Shown: positions 7,973-17,647, counted from the stretch's first letter. The stretch: 30,644 nt of DNA from CAZPWQ01 sp964590495 (GCA_964590495.1 CAZPWQ010000034.1:1-30644), one strand, 5' to 3'. Notes: generated from the sequence alone by a model not told the origin. A program made the numbers and translations.

Positions 7973-10603
7973 TCATTCCAGCCAAATGTTTTCGACTTTG
8001 TAGCTAAGCTCTTCCCCTTCGGAAAGACCGGCAGTCGAAATCTCCCATTTTTCAATTTTATTGATATCAAATGGTATCTCCTGTACCGGTATAAAATACG
8101 GTCCGCTCATCCGGGGATAAGAAGGTCTCATAGCTGTATTCGTCTGTTCAAGAGCAGAAAGTGATATCCGGATATCGCGCCATACACCGGTAAGTTCGAA
8201 CGGAGCTCCGTAGGTGAAACCATCTGTCGTCAAAAAACCGAACTGCAGAGTTCCGGTATTGCTGTCCAGAGCTCTCGCCCGTATAATCACCTCGGAAAAA
8301 TTGTCGAGATCACCCTGCCGTCCTGCGATCTGTTCACCAATAAATTCGCGCAGATGAGAAGAGTTGTTATTTGAAATCTTTCCTCTGACACTGATAGCCC
8401 GGCTGCCCACACTGCTTCCTTCTACCAGGCTTTTATCACCACGGCCGAACTGCAAAACATAGTTGAAATCTCTGTCGGCATTCAACACTTGCAGGGGTGC
8501 GTTTTCGTCTGCAAAGCGGGTAACGTAATGGTCTCTGTAATAATAATCCCAGTTCCCCGGACGGGCATTATTTTTACCGGGGAAAGTCGTGAATTCTCCT
8601 TCGTCCCGGACCGAAATGTAGTACACAATTCCCCCACCCGGTGTAATCAGTGAATCCGGAAGCTCTGCCTCATAGGTATACCCTTTTGTTCGATGCATTT
8701 CAATTTGTTCGGGATCATATACACGCATCATCTCAGGTGGCCGTGGTTCGCCTTCATCGCTTATTGTATATAGCAGATCAACCTGACCGGGAGCCTTGTC
8801 ACCGATGACTTGTGCCCGGATAAGCAGCGGTTCACCGGCCGTCTTTTCCACATAGGGTGTGTGGATGACATCCCATAAACTCCCCGTTGGTTCGGGAGCC
8901 ACAAACTCTCCTACCTTAATATTTTCAAACGAATCGTCTCTGTTCCAGTCTGTCGAAGAGACTCCGTTTCGGGTCAAGATGTAAACACCCGGACTCACAG
9001 TCATTGTCTGTTCGTCGGCTGCACCTCTCCGGTTGTTATCCCGGTTTATGCTCCGGAAAGAAAAGCCGCTTCCAAGATCGGGGAGCGATATTTTCATAGG
9101 CCACTGATTCCAGATAATCCGCGTGTTCTTTTTGGAGAGACTTGGAGTATCAAAAGGATCATGAATCATCATGGCATCCGGCATCACCTCCAGTCGCCAA
9201 ACACCCGTTTCCAGTTTGTCAAGAAAATAGGCACCGGTACCCTCATACTCTACAAGCGGTGAACTTCCTACTCCGGCCAAATGCTGAAGATCTTGAGGGC
9301 GATCAGGGCGGGAGTCGGTATCGTTGGAATAATAAAAGGCTTCGTCGTTCACCATTTCGGCCAAATTATGCTCATAACTGATTCGGAAATCCTCAAACTC
9401 AGCGGTCTCCGGATAGGTCCCGTAATCCGCTTCCAGGGGAACCCTGCGGGCAACTTCCGAAGCGACCATGAAACTGATACCTTTCGAAGGGGTATGAGCC
9501 AAATTAAGATGGTGCTGATTATATTCCGAGTTGACGTCTGCCAGTGCCATGGCATCGTAGGAGAACTGGGTGATAAACTGCATTCCCGCTTCACGGAAGC
9601 TGCGTGTCATGGCTGGATAGAGATAGTTATCGGTGACATCTGAGGGACTGAATTCATAGACCATTTTACCCATTTTCTGAAAACGGGGATCATCAGAAAA
9701 AAGGATCGGGTAAGAATCGACATTGGGAAGAAAATTGCCCTTCTGATCGAATCCTGCCATTAACCCGGTTGGATACCATTGAAAAGTTCCTCCCTGAATA
9801 TCTGAGGTCAGGAATACATCAGTCACATCGAAATTGTGGCTCATGTTATAGAAGATCGGCTTCTCAAGGCCTGTCGCGCGCATCGCTTCTACCATCGTAT
9901 CTAAGTATTCCCGTACCGCTTCGTCATCATTTACATGGTGTGGTTCGTTATTGATTTCAAAAGCAATGATATCCGGGTCTTCCCTGTAGCTTACACCCGT
10001 ATACTGGTTGACGTGATTTACAAATCCCCGGATGTAACGCTGCTGGGCCTGAACAGCCTCGGGTGTGTGGTGAGCTACGTTGCCGTATTTGGGATACTCC
10101 CGCGAGAAACCCCAGGCCAGCGTCTCCTCCCCTTCCGGAGAGGTATTATCCGCATTACGCATCGTAGAAAGTACAACCTTAATTCCGCGTTCTTTTAACC
10201 GCATGATTAGGTAGTCCAGTAAACGCAGATGATCGTTTTCCAGCAGGTTTCCCTTCTTATCCGAAATTTCGATATCCCACACATGGATCCGGTAGGCATC
10301 CAGTCCCATGCGGGCAAAGTGATAAACATCCTGGTCAATAACATCCTCGTGATCGGCTCCAATATATTTAACCGCCCGGTAAGGATGAGCAAAAGGTACG
10401 TTATAGTTGACTCCGAACAGAGCTACCTCTTCATCTGAATCGCTCCACCTCATTATTCCATTTCCGTCAACGTAAACGGGATTCATCCGTATCTCCTGCG
10501 AACTCTGAGCAGACAATAAACCCGCATCCAAAAAGAAAAATGCAAGAAGCAGGAATACTGAAGTATGTCGTGTTTTGCAAAAAAGCATGATTAACTTGTT
10601 CAA
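7973..10603 (-). CDS. Clan GH-A glycosidase, subtype B (B1)
   Basis: This 876-residue secreted enzyme has a signal peptide ending LLSAQ. Its TIM barrel has acid/base E220 (AFEINNEPHH) and nucleophile E317 (MVYEFSPSD). It then has the same beta-sandwich (GTGAYFLDKLETGVWRLEV), an Ig-like segment and a C-terminal carbohydrate-binding-like domain ending VENIWLE. Subtype B differs from A in barrel segments, for example LRLLDYLIMRLKERGIK and NVAHHTPEAVQAQ, which it shares with B2 at 13,320. The function is probably exo-beta-galactosidase or a related beta-glycosidase acting on GH53 products; the family assignment (GH147-like) is tentative. The start follows the A2 stop by only 38 bases, and the stop overlaps a possible GH53 start, so this is one transcription unit. 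Confidence 0.85.
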   Translation of the reverse strand: MNKLIMLFCKTRHTSVFLLLAFFFLDAGLLSAQSSQEIRMNPVYVDGNGIMRWSDSDEEVALFGVNYNVPFAHPYRAVKYIGADHEDVIDQDVYHFARMGLDAYRIHVWDIEISDKKGNLLENDHLRLLDYLIMRLKERGIKVVLSTMRNADNTSPEGEETLAWGFSREYPKYGNVAHHTPEAVQAQQRYIRGFVNHVNQYTGVSYREDPDIIAFEINNEPHHVNDDEAVREYLDTMVEAMRATGLEKPIFYNMSHNFDVTDVFLTSDIQGGTFQWYPTGLMAGFDQKGNFLPNVDSYPILFSDDPRFQKMGKMVYEFSPSDVTDNYLYPAMTRSFREAGMQFITQFSYDAMALADVNSEYNQHHLNLAHTPSKGISFMVASEVARRVPLEADYGTYPETAEFEDFRISYEHNLAEMVNDEAFYYSNDTDSRPDRPQDLQHLAGVGSSPLVEYEGTGAYFLDKLETGVWRLEVMPDAMMIHDPFDTPSLSKKNTRIIWNQWPMKISLPDLGSGFSFRSINRDNNRRGAADEQTMTVSPGVYILTRNGVSSTDWNRDDSFENIKVGEFVAPEPTGSLWDVIHTPYVEKTAGEPLLIRAQVIGDKAPGQVDLLYTISDEGEPRPPEMMRVYDPEQIEMHRTKGYTYEAELPDSLITPGGGIVYYISVRDEGEFTTFPGKNNARPGNWDYYYRDHYVTRFADENAPLQVLNADRDFNYVLQFGRGDKSLVEGSSVGSRAISVRGKISNNNSSHLREFIGEQIAGRQGDLDNFSEVIIRARALDSNTGTLQFGFLTTDGFTYGAPFELTGVWRDIRISLSALEQTNTAMRPSYPRMSGPYFIPVQEIPFDINKIEKWEISTAGLSEGEELSYKVENIWLE

Positions 10604-10641
10604 TTCATTACATTAACATCAGCTTACTTAGCTAACCTGAC

Positions 10642-13272
10642 TTAGTCCAACCAGACTGACTGCATCTCGTAGCCATAACGATCTATTCCGTCCAGTCCAG
10701 TGACACCGGATGTGTCGACGTAGAACTGGATCTCCTCAATTTTATTTGTGCGAACAGGTCCCTGTACACCTGTTGCATACCATGAATCCAGAATAGAAGG
10801 ATAAGCTCTCGGGAGCAGCATAAAACGGTCCGGCTCGAATGAACTCAGCGGAATCCGGTGTTCTTGCCAAGAATCGGTTACCGGAACACGTGCACTGTAG
10901 GAGTTTCCATCTGTATCGACTAGAATTACTTTCAGTGGTGCGGGAAGATTGTATTCAGTTTTTGCGCGAATAATAAGATCCTGATAGGATTTCATTGCAG
11001 CTTTGTTGATTCCTTTTACTTTGTCACGGATATAGGTAGAAAGACCAAGAACGTGTCTGTGTGTCGTGGGACTGGTTGTGGATATGCTGCGTGCCATCCG
11101 GTCGGGCTGATCTGTCGCTATAAGATTCGACTGGTTTGAACCTTCTCCAAAGCTGCTGAAACCCTCGAAGGTGTTCAAATGATCTTTTTCCGCATTCCAA
11201 ATCTCGAGCGGGCTATCTGAATCCACGACCTGGGTCATCCAGTGCTCATCCTGCTTATAAAAATTCCATCGCCAGGGAGCGCTGGAGTTACTGTTAGGAA
11301 AAGTAATAAATTCATTATTACCACGATCGATAACGATCCAGTAACGAAGAATGCCTTCGTTTACGGCCTCGGCAGGAATCTTCACTTCATACCGGTAAGG
11401 TCTCACTTCTTTCATCCTGAAGTTCCGGGACTGCCCCACATAAGGACTGATCCGCAACAAAACCGTGTCGTCCGAAGTGAGTCCGGCGATATCAGCTGTA
11501 ATGGTTACCGCTTTGCCCGCTTCAACATTTTCTAACGGTCTGTGATGCGCGACAGGTTCATCTGCTGTAGGACCGACGGCATGATATTCTCCTATTTGAA
11601 TGGTGCCCATCCGGCTTTCAGGCTCCCAGTTATCCCCGGATTTCCCGTCGCGACTCAACAAGTACGCACCTGGAGAAATTGAAAAAGATCCGTCACTCGC
11701 TTTTGTATTGACTGAGTTGCCCTCATTTAATCCTTCCACAGAGAACGACTCACCAAGATCATGCAGCTGAATTTGCATGGGGTGTTGACGCCAGTTGATA
11801 TGCGTGACGTATTTGTCGAAAGCCGGAGGTTCAAAAGGATCCCGAACCCGCATTGCATCGGGCATCACCTCCAGCCGCCAGATACCATCCTCCAGCTTAT
11901 CCAGGAAATAAGCCCCTGTCCCGGGATAAGTAACAACAGGAGAAGATCCAACACCGGCAATACGTTTGAGTGTCTTTTCATTTTCCGGGGACGTAGCGGT
12001 TTCGTTGGAATGAAGAAATACTTCTTCAGAATTCATTTGGCTAAGATCCAGATGGTGACTCATCAGAAAATCACCAAAAGCGGTATCAGCCGGAAAATCA
12101 TTAAATTGTTCCCCGAGGTCTGTCTTTCGAAACACTTCTCCGGCAATGAGCATGCTAACGGCTCTCCCCGGGGTGTATACCAGGTTCAGATAGTGCGACC
12201 GCCAATCGGTGTTCATATGTGCTACACCCAATGCCGTATAGGCGAAATGGGCCGCAAATTGAAATCCAGCTTCCCGAAATCCTCTTGCCGACATCGGCAG
12301 AGCATAGTTATTCAGGTTATCCGCCGGGTCGAATTCATAGACCATTTTTGCTTTCGAGCGGTAGTTTTCCTCATCTTGAAATGGAACTGTATAATTGTTG
12401 ACGTAAGGGAAATAGTTCGAACGCTTTTCAACTCCCTCATACAATCCGGCCGGATACCACTGGAAGGTTACACCGTCAATGCGGGCGTCAAGCTTCGCAT
12501 CGGTGACATCGAAATTATGTGATATATTATAAAAGATCGGTTTTTCCCATCCGCTTTCTCTCAGGTGATCGGCAAGCGTATTGATAAACTCTTGTGTTCG
12601 CTCTGCGCCACTGTGGGAAGGCTCATTGTCGATTTCGAGAGCTATAATATTAGGATCTTCGATGGCAGTCATACCTGTGTAAGGATTCCTGTGGTTGATC
12701 AGTTGCTCCAGGTAGTTCATTATCACAGACCAATAATCCCGGTTCTGGGGTGCTCCTCCTTTGGTGATATAGTTTGAAAACCCAGGGGGCTGAACTACGT
12801 TCCCATCTGGCCAGCCGGCACCATAATAAGTGGTCGGAGTCAGAATGGTTTTGATCCCATGCTGATTCATCTTATGAACTGTGTAGTCGTGCAAGTCTAA
12901 ATGGTGATTTTGAAGTAGATTACCCAGGCTGTCTGTAATTTCAATATCATAAAGGTGGGTGCGAAATGCATCCAAACCAAGACGTGCGATATGATAAATA
13001 TCTTCATCAATGGCTTTTTTATGATTTCTCTTCATCACATTTAGCCCCCTGTACGTTTGGGAAAAGGGAGTATAGTAGTTAACTCCAAACAGACTCACTT
13101 CATCATCCGATTTGCTCCATTTCATTACTCCTTGATTGTTGACGTAAACGGGTACTGAATCCCTATTTTGAGTGTCTTGTGCAGAAAGTGGTCTGGTGAC
13201 AAATAACCCGGTAAAGAGAAATAGAAGTAATAAAGCGATGGGAAAAATGTACCCCAATTCAAAAGTTTTCAT
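10642..13272 (-). CDS. Clan GH-A glycosidase, subtype A (A2)
   Basis: This 876-residue secreted enzyme counts from ATG 13272 (MKTFELGYIF), which gives a normal signal peptide ending PLSAQ. The frame is open up to 13332, overlapping the end of B2, but that adds 20 polar residues before the signal. The catalytic glutamates are E217 (ALEIDNEPSH) and E313 (MVYEFDPAD). The domain order is the same as in A1. One difference stands out: the barrel strand reads HFAYT here (T346), where A1, B1 and B2 have QF[AS]YD, so an Asp near the active-site side of the barrel is replaced by Thr. That may change specificity. It lies 47 bases after B2 and 38 bases before B1. Confidence 0.85.
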   Translation of the reverse strand: MKTFELGYIFPIALLLLFLFTGLFVTRPLSAQDTQNRDSVPVYVNNQGVMKWSKSDDEVSLFGVNYYTPFSQTYRGLNVMKRNHKKAIDEDIYHIARLGLDAFRTHLYDIEITDSLGNLLQNHHLDLHDYTVHKMNQHGIKTILTPTTYYGAGWPDGNVVQPPGFSNYITKGGAPQNRDYWSVIMNYLEQLINHRNPYTGMTAIEDPNIIALEIDNEPSHSGAERTQEFINTLADHLRESGWEKPIFYNISHNFDVTDAKLDARIDGVTFQWYPAGLYEGVEKRSNYFPYVNNYTVPFQDEENYRSKAKMVYEFDPADNLNNYALPMSARGFREAGFQFAAHFAYTALGVAHMNTDWRSHYLNLVYTPGRAVSMLIAGEVFRKTDLGEQFNDFPADTAFGDFLMSHHLDLSQMNSEEVFLHSNETATSPENEKTLKRIAGVGSSPVVTYPGTGAYFLDKLEDGIWRLEVMPDAMRVRDPFEPPAFDKYVTHINWRQHPMQIQLHDLGESFSVEGLNEGNSVNTKASDGSFSISPGAYLLSRDGKSGDNWEPESRMGTIQIGEYHAVGPTADEPVAHHRPLENVEAGKAVTITADIAGLTSDDTVLLRISPYVGQSRNFRMKEVRPYRYEVKIPAEAVNEGILRYWIVIDRGNNEFITFPNSNSSAPWRWNFYKQDEHWMTQVVDSDSPLEIWNAEKDHLNTFEGFSSFGEGSNQSNLIATDQPDRMARSISTTSPTTHRHVLGLSTYIRDKVKGINKAAMKSYQDLIIRAKTEYNLPAPLKVILVDTDGNSYSARVPVTDSWQEHRIPLSSFEPDRFMLLPRAYPSILDSWYATGVQGPVRTNKIEEIQFYVDTSGVTGLDGIDRYGYEMQSVWLD

Positions 13273-13319
13273 ATTTATTCGTTTGTTAACTGAAAAAAAA
13301 GTAGCAGCAGTAATTTTAT

Positions 13320-15965
13320 TTACTCCAGCCAAATACTTTCTACTTCGTAGTCGAGCGAACCAGAATCAAAAGTACCCGCCGTGGAAATCTCCCAGTTCTC
13401 AATTTTAGTTGCGTCGAAAGGGATTGCCATTTCGGGAATAAAAAAGTCGCCCATCATCTGGGGATAGGTCAGCCTCAGGGCCGTTCCGGTCTGCTCCAGA
13501 TGCGCCAGCGGGATACGAATGTCGCGCCACTTCCGGGTGAGTTCAAGCGGGGCGGCGTAAGTGTAGCCGTCGGTTGTCAGGAAGCCGAACTGCAGGGTAC
13601 GGGTCTGTTTATTCAGTGCCCGTGCCCGCACGACCACATGCGAAAAATTGGCCAAGTCGTCTCTGCGTCCTTCCAGCTTACCGCCTATATACTCCCGCAA
13701 AAAAAGCAGGGCTTTCTCGGGCATGTCGGCACTGAGCCTGATAGCCCTGCTGTCAATCCTGCTTCCGTTTACCAATCGTTTTTGCGAAGATACCCTCCAG
13801 GCAGTACGCAGTGGTAACACCTGGTTAAAGTCCTCTTCCGGGTCCAGCAGCAGGAGCGGGGCCTGAGGATCGGCAAACCGGCTGCCCCAGTATTCACCGT
13901 TATGATAATTCCAGTCGCCGGGCTTTCCGTCAAATTCACCGGGAAAAGTCGTAAAGTTGTTTCCGTTTTTCAGCACTAAGAAATACATAATGCTACCGCC
14001 GGCCGTAAGGATCGAATCGGGTACTTCTGCTTCGTAGGTATATCCGTCGACCCGCTTCATCGGCATTCTTTCGGTATTGTACCTGAGCATGGTGGGTTGC
14101 GGCTGTAACTCTCCAAGAGAGGCTGTCCTGTAGAAAAGTTCCACCTGCTCCGGTGTCTCAGGTCCCACCACCTGCGCACGTATTGTCAGCGGATTGTCAG
14201 CCGTGGTCTCCCTGACTGGTGTATGCAGTACATCGTAAGACAAGTCTCCGTCGGGCTGCGGGGCGGCAAATTCTCCGACGGTTATGTTTTGGTAGGATGA
14301 ATCGGCGCTCCATCCGGATGAAGAAGTTCCGTTTCGCGTCAGGATATAGACGCCGGGCCCTACAGGAACCGTCTGCCCATCGGCTGCTCCCTTTAGATTA
14401 TTGGCTTCGTTAATACCCCGGAAGGTAAATCCACTTCCCAGATCCGGCAAGGCAATAGTCATCGGCCAACGGTTCCAGACAACCCGTGATACCGTCTTGT
14501 CCAGGTTCGGGTCATCGAAGGGATCCTCGACCAGGATAGCATCGGGCATCACCTCCAGTCGCCATACCCCCGGCTCCAGCCGGTCCAGAAAATAGGCGCC
14601 TGTCCCCTCGTACTGCACCAAAGGAGAAGTACCGACTCCGGCAATTTCCTGTAACTGTTCCGGTCGGTCCGGACGGCTACCGGTATCGTTGGAGTAGTAA
14701 AAAACCTCGTCGGTCACCATCTCAGCCAGGTTCTGTTCATAGCTGACCCGGAACGGGCCAAACGCTGTGTTGGAAGGATATTTCCCATAAGAGTGTTTCC
14801 GCGGCGTGCGGCGGACCACCTCTCCGGCAATTTTAAAGCTGATGGCCTTCGAGGGCGTATAAGCCAGATTCAAATGATGGGTTTTATACTCGGAATTCTC
14901 ATAAGCCAGCGGGAGGGCGTCATAAGCAAATTGTGTAATAAACTGAAAGCCGGTCTGACGAAAAGTACGTGCCATGGCCGGGTACAGGTAATTGTCGGTC
15001 ACATCCGAAGCGCTGAACTCATAGACCAGCAGTCCCTTTTCCCGAAATCCCGGCTCATCGGCGAAAGGTATAGGATAGGAATCCACATGGGGCAAGAAGT
15101 TCCCCTTCTGGGTGAAGCCGGCATTCAGTCCGGTCGGGTACCACTGAAAGGTGCCTCCTTGAATGTCGGCAGTCAGAAATGCTTCAGTTACATCAAATCC
15201 GTGGCTCATGTTGTAGAAAATCGGTTTCTTCAGTCCTGTCTGGCGCATCGCTTCAACCATTGTATTTATATAGTTGCGTACCTCCTCTACACTGTCGTTG
15301 TGGTGCGGCTCGTTGTTGATTTCGAAAGCCAGGATGTCCGGGTCATCTTTGTAGCTCAGCCCGGTATACGGGTTGACGTGATTGACGAACTGCTGTACAT
15401 AACGCCGCTGGGCCTGCACGGCTTCCGGCGTGTGGTGGGCGACGTTGCCGTACTTGGGATACTTCCGCGAAAAACCCCAGTCCAAAACTTCATCACCTTC
15501 AGGATAGGCGTTGTCGGCGTTTCGCATAGTTGTTAATACAATCTTAATGCCCCGCTCCTTCAGACGCATAATGAGGTAATCAAACAGCCGCAGGTGGTCG
15601 TTTTCCAGCAGATTACCACGCCGGTCGGAAATTTCGATGTCCCAGACGTGTATCCTGTAGGCATCCAGCCCCATACGGGCAAAGTGGTAGACATCCTGAT
15701 CAATGGTCTCCTCATGGTCAGCGTCTACGTAATTGATGGCCCTGTAACCATGGGCAAACGGGATAGAATAGTTGACTCCGAACAGAGCTACCTCTTCATC
15801 TGAATCGCTCCACCGCATTACCCCTTCGTCATCAACGTAGACAGGAATTTTGTCGTCAGACCCGATCGATTGGGCAACCAAGTCGGAATGAAGTAACATT
15901 AACCCCAGAAACAGAGATAGTAAAAAAAACGCAGATCGTATATGACGTACAGGACATAGTTGCAT
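13320..15965 (-). CDS. Clan GH-A glycosidase, subtype B (B2)
   Basis: This 881-residue secreted enzyme is the first glycosidase after susCD. It has a signal peptide ending SDLVAQ, a TIM barrel with acid/base E219 (AFEINNEPHH) and nucleophile E316 (LVYEFSASD), a beta-sandwich (GTGAYFLDRLEPGVWRLEV), an Ig-like segment and a C-terminal carbohydrate-binding-like domain ending VESIWLE. It is the paralog of B1; a 47-base stretch in the N-terminal region (15,768-15,814) is identical to B1 at nucleotide level. Its local base composition looks more GC-rich than that of A1, A2 or B1. It is separated from susD by 194 bases that hold two hairpins, so its expression may be set apart from susCD. Family: clan GH-A, GH147-like suspected. 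Confidence 0.85.
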   Translation of the reverse strand: MQLCPVRHIRSAFFLLSLFLGLMLLHSDLVAQSIGSDDKIPVYVDDEGVMRWSDSDEEVALFGVNYSIPFAHGYRAINYVDADHEETIDQDVYHFARMGLDAYRIHVWDIEISDRRGNLLENDHLRLFDYLIMRLKERGIKIVLTTMRNADNAYPEGDEVLDWGFSRKYPKYGNVAHHTPEAVQAQRRYVQQFVNHVNPYTGLSYKDDPDILAFEINNEPHHNDSVEEVRNYINTMVEAMRQTGLKKPIFYNMSHGFDVTEAFLTADIQGGTFQWYPTGLNAGFTQKGNFLPHVDSYPIPFADEPGFREKGLLVYEFSASDVTDNYLYPAMARTFRQTGFQFITQFAYDALPLAYENSEYKTHHLNLAYTPSKAISFKIAGEVVRRTPRKHSYGKYPSNTAFGPFRVSYEQNLAEMVTDEVFYYSNDTGSRPDRPEQLQEIAGVGTSPLVQYEGTGAYFLDRLEPGVWRLEVMPDAILVEDPFDDPNLDKTVSRVVWNRWPMTIALPDLGSGFTFRGINEANNLKGAADGQTVPVGPGVYILTRNGTSSSGWSADSSYQNITVGEFAAPQPDGDLSYDVLHTPVRETTADNPLTIRAQVVGPETPEQVELFYRTASLGELQPQPTMLRYNTERMPMKRVDGYTYEAEVPDSILTAGGSIMYFLVLKNGNNFTTFPGEFDGKPGDWNYHNGEYWGSRFADPQAPLLLLDPEEDFNQVLPLRTAWRVSSQKRLVNGSRIDSRAIRLSADMPEKALLFLREYIGGKLEGRRDDLANFSHVVVRARALNKQTRTLQFGFLTTDGYTYAAPLELTRKWRDIRIPLAHLEQTGTALRLTYPQMMGDFFIPEMAIPFDATKIENWEISTAGTFDSGSLDYEVESIWLE

Positions 15966-16043
15966 AAATTGTGACGCTATTGAAAAAGGCTATTCTCCTT
16001 CCGGTAGCCACGGGATTTCGTTTTATCCGGAACTGTTTAAAAC

Positions 16044-16085
16044 AACCGTAGAACCTGTCATTGAAAACTGACAGGTACTACGGTT
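16044..16085 (-). promoter_or_regulatory. Long hairpin between susD and the first glycosidase gene
   Basis: AACCGTAG (16044-16051), a single A, and ACCTGTCA (16053-16060) pair with TGACAGGT (16069-16076), a single A, and CTACGGTT (16078-16085). This gives two 8-bp helices split by one A/A mismatch, with an 8-base loop. On the transcribed minus strand it is followed by GTTTTAAACAG rather than a clean T-run. It may act as a partial terminator or an RNA-stability element that lowers glycosidase expression relative to susCD. Confidence 0.6.
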
Positions 16086-16094
16086 GGGTGTAGT

Positions 16095-16130
16095 AAGGCT
16101 GAGTGTTTAATACTTTAACTAATCAGCCTT
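16095..16130 (-). promoter_or_regulatory. Second inverted repeat just after the susD stop
   Basis: AAGGCTGA (16095-16102) and TCAGCCTT (16123-16130) form a perfect 8-bp stem with a 20-base A/T-rich loop. It starts about 30 bases past the susD stop codon and precedes the longer hairpin at 16044-16085, so susD mRNA carries two hairpins in tandem. Confidence 0.5.
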
Positions 16131-16159
16131 TAAAGGGTAAAATTATTGCAATTTAGAAT

Positions 16160-17647
16160 CTAATAGCCGGGATTTTGCTCAATTACCCCTTCACCTTCGA
16201 TTATAACACTCTCAGGAATCGGAAAGAGTACATGATGTTCTTGCGCCGTGGAACTATAAGTCCGTGACTGGGCAGATTCTATGAATTTACCGTGGCGGAT
16301 CAGATCTGACCGTCGCAACCCTTCTCCATAAAATTCACGCCCTCGTTCAAGCAACAGTGAGTCGCGGAACTGATCGGACGAAAGTCCGCTCCAGTCGGGT
16401 AATTCAGCCCGGTTTCGTACCTGGTTTGCAAGGTCCAGTGCTTCAGCTGTTGGGCCACTCTGCTCATTAATTGCTTCTGCAACCGACAACAGCACCTCGG
16501 GATATCGGAAAACCGGCTGATCCAGTGAAAAGTCGGGTCCGGCACCTTCAAAGCCTGTAAATTTCAGTGGAATTGCTCCACGGGATGCCGCCGGCCTGGT
16601 AATTTCGCCATCGGCATTGATATACTCTTCCAGTATGGTACTCTTTCGAGCATCATCGGCATAGTATTTATCATAAAAATCCCATGGTATCCAGTATCCG
16701 TACCACCCGCCATCCGGATCCGAAATACTTCCATCAACGCTGCTGCGAAAGTCAGCCGGCAGTACCTCGGTTATATAATAGTTGGGAGATTGTCCACTGG
16801 AAGGTATGGCGTATATCATCTCGTTATTTTGCTCATCATTAAATACGTCTTCATAATTGTCCAACAGCGTATATCCCATATCCATCAGATCACGCCCGAC
16901 TTGTTCAGCCTGTGCCCAATTCTTCTGATGCATATGGATGCGCAAAAGTACCATTCGGGCAGTACCCTTGCTGACTCTTCCCCAATTCTGGCCATCCCCA
17001 TTATATTTATCCTCCAGGTCCGGGATCGCTTCTGTCAGGTCGTTGATCATCGCATTTACATACTCATCCTCAGGTAACCTGGGTATTATATCCTCATCGC
17101 TGAGGGTCTCGGGATCCAGTTTAACATTAACAGGTCCCCAGAAATCATAAAGGATATACATTAACCACGCCCGTAATGTCTTTGCTTCTGCAACGAAACG
17201 ATCTTTGACATTTTGTGGAATATCCGCCTCGGATTGCTCCATTTTATTTATTAGATCAGTCGCGCGTGCGATATACCGGATCTTCGGATACGTATGATCG
17301 CCGCTGAAATAAGACGGTCCCCACGTGAAGTGTGAAATGTCGGCAAACCAGGGATTATAAAAGACATCGGTTGCAGTCTCACTCCGAAAAAGATAACTCT
17401 TCGGATCGGCATTATATAGCGCTGCCGTCCATTGACCGGAACCCGGATCACTCGTGCCCCAGTCAGTAATAAACGGATTATAGAGAGCCGCCAGGGCGTT
17501 ATTGAAATCTTCCTCAGTACTAAAGAACGTTTCCGGCGTTAAATCCTGATAGATTTTCGGCTCAAGCGGATCTTCACATCCCATCATTAACAGCATGCTC
17601 AGACCAGCAAAAACCCCAAACAGTATATTACTTTTTATTCGTTTCAT
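16160..17647 (-). CDS. susD: SusD/RagB-family surface glycan-binding lipoprotein
   Basis: This 495-residue lipoprotein has a lipobox MLLMMGC with C24 as the anchor, followed by EDPLEPKIYQDLTPETFF, a classic SusD N-terminus. TPR-like helical regions with MYILYDFWGPV and RMVLLRIHMHQKNWAQAEQVG follow, and the C-terminus is typical (LLLERGREFYGEGLRRSDLIRHGKF shortened here to its key feature, the RGREF and RRSDLIR motifs, then HHVLFPIPESV and EQNPGY). It binds glycan on the cell surface and closes as a lid over SusC to bring oligosaccharides into the TonB-dependent channel. It is 62 bases after susC and is co-transcribed with it. Ligand specificity cannot be read directly; the neighbouring GH53 genes suggest beta-1,4-galactan fragments. 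Confidence 0.95.
   Translation of the reverse strand: MKRIKSNILFGVFAGLSMLLMMGCEDPLEPKIYQDLTPETFFSTEEDFNNALAALYNPFITDWGTSDPGSGQWTAALYNADPKSYLFRSETATDVFYNPWFADISHFTWGPSYFSGDHTYPKIRYIARATDLINKMEQSEADIPQNVKDRFVAEAKTLRAWLMYILYDFWGPVNVKLDPETLSDEDIIPRLPEDEYVNAMINDLTEAIPDLEDKYNGDGQNWGRVSKGTARMVLLRIHMHQKNWAQAEQVGRDLMDMGYTLLDNYEDVFNDEQNNEMIYAIPSSGQSPNYYITEVLPADFRSSVDGSISDPDGGWYGYWIPWDFYDKYYADDARKSTILEEYINADGEITRPAASRGAIPLKFTGFEGAGPDFSLDQPVFRYPEVLLSVAEAINEQSGPTAEALDLANQVRNRAELPDWSGLSSDQFRDSLLLERGREFYGEGLRRSDLIRHGKFIESAQSRTYSSTAQEHHVLFPIPESVIIEGEGVIEQNPGY

Noticed and set aside
11761..12522. 253-codon plus-strand frame inside the A2 gene
   Set aside because: Antisense to a conserved glycosidase barrel; no family features.
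14793..15536. 247-codon plus-strand frame inside the B2 gene
   Set aside because: Antisense to the conserved barrel; similar shadows occur opposite the paralogs, as expected from shared coding constraint.
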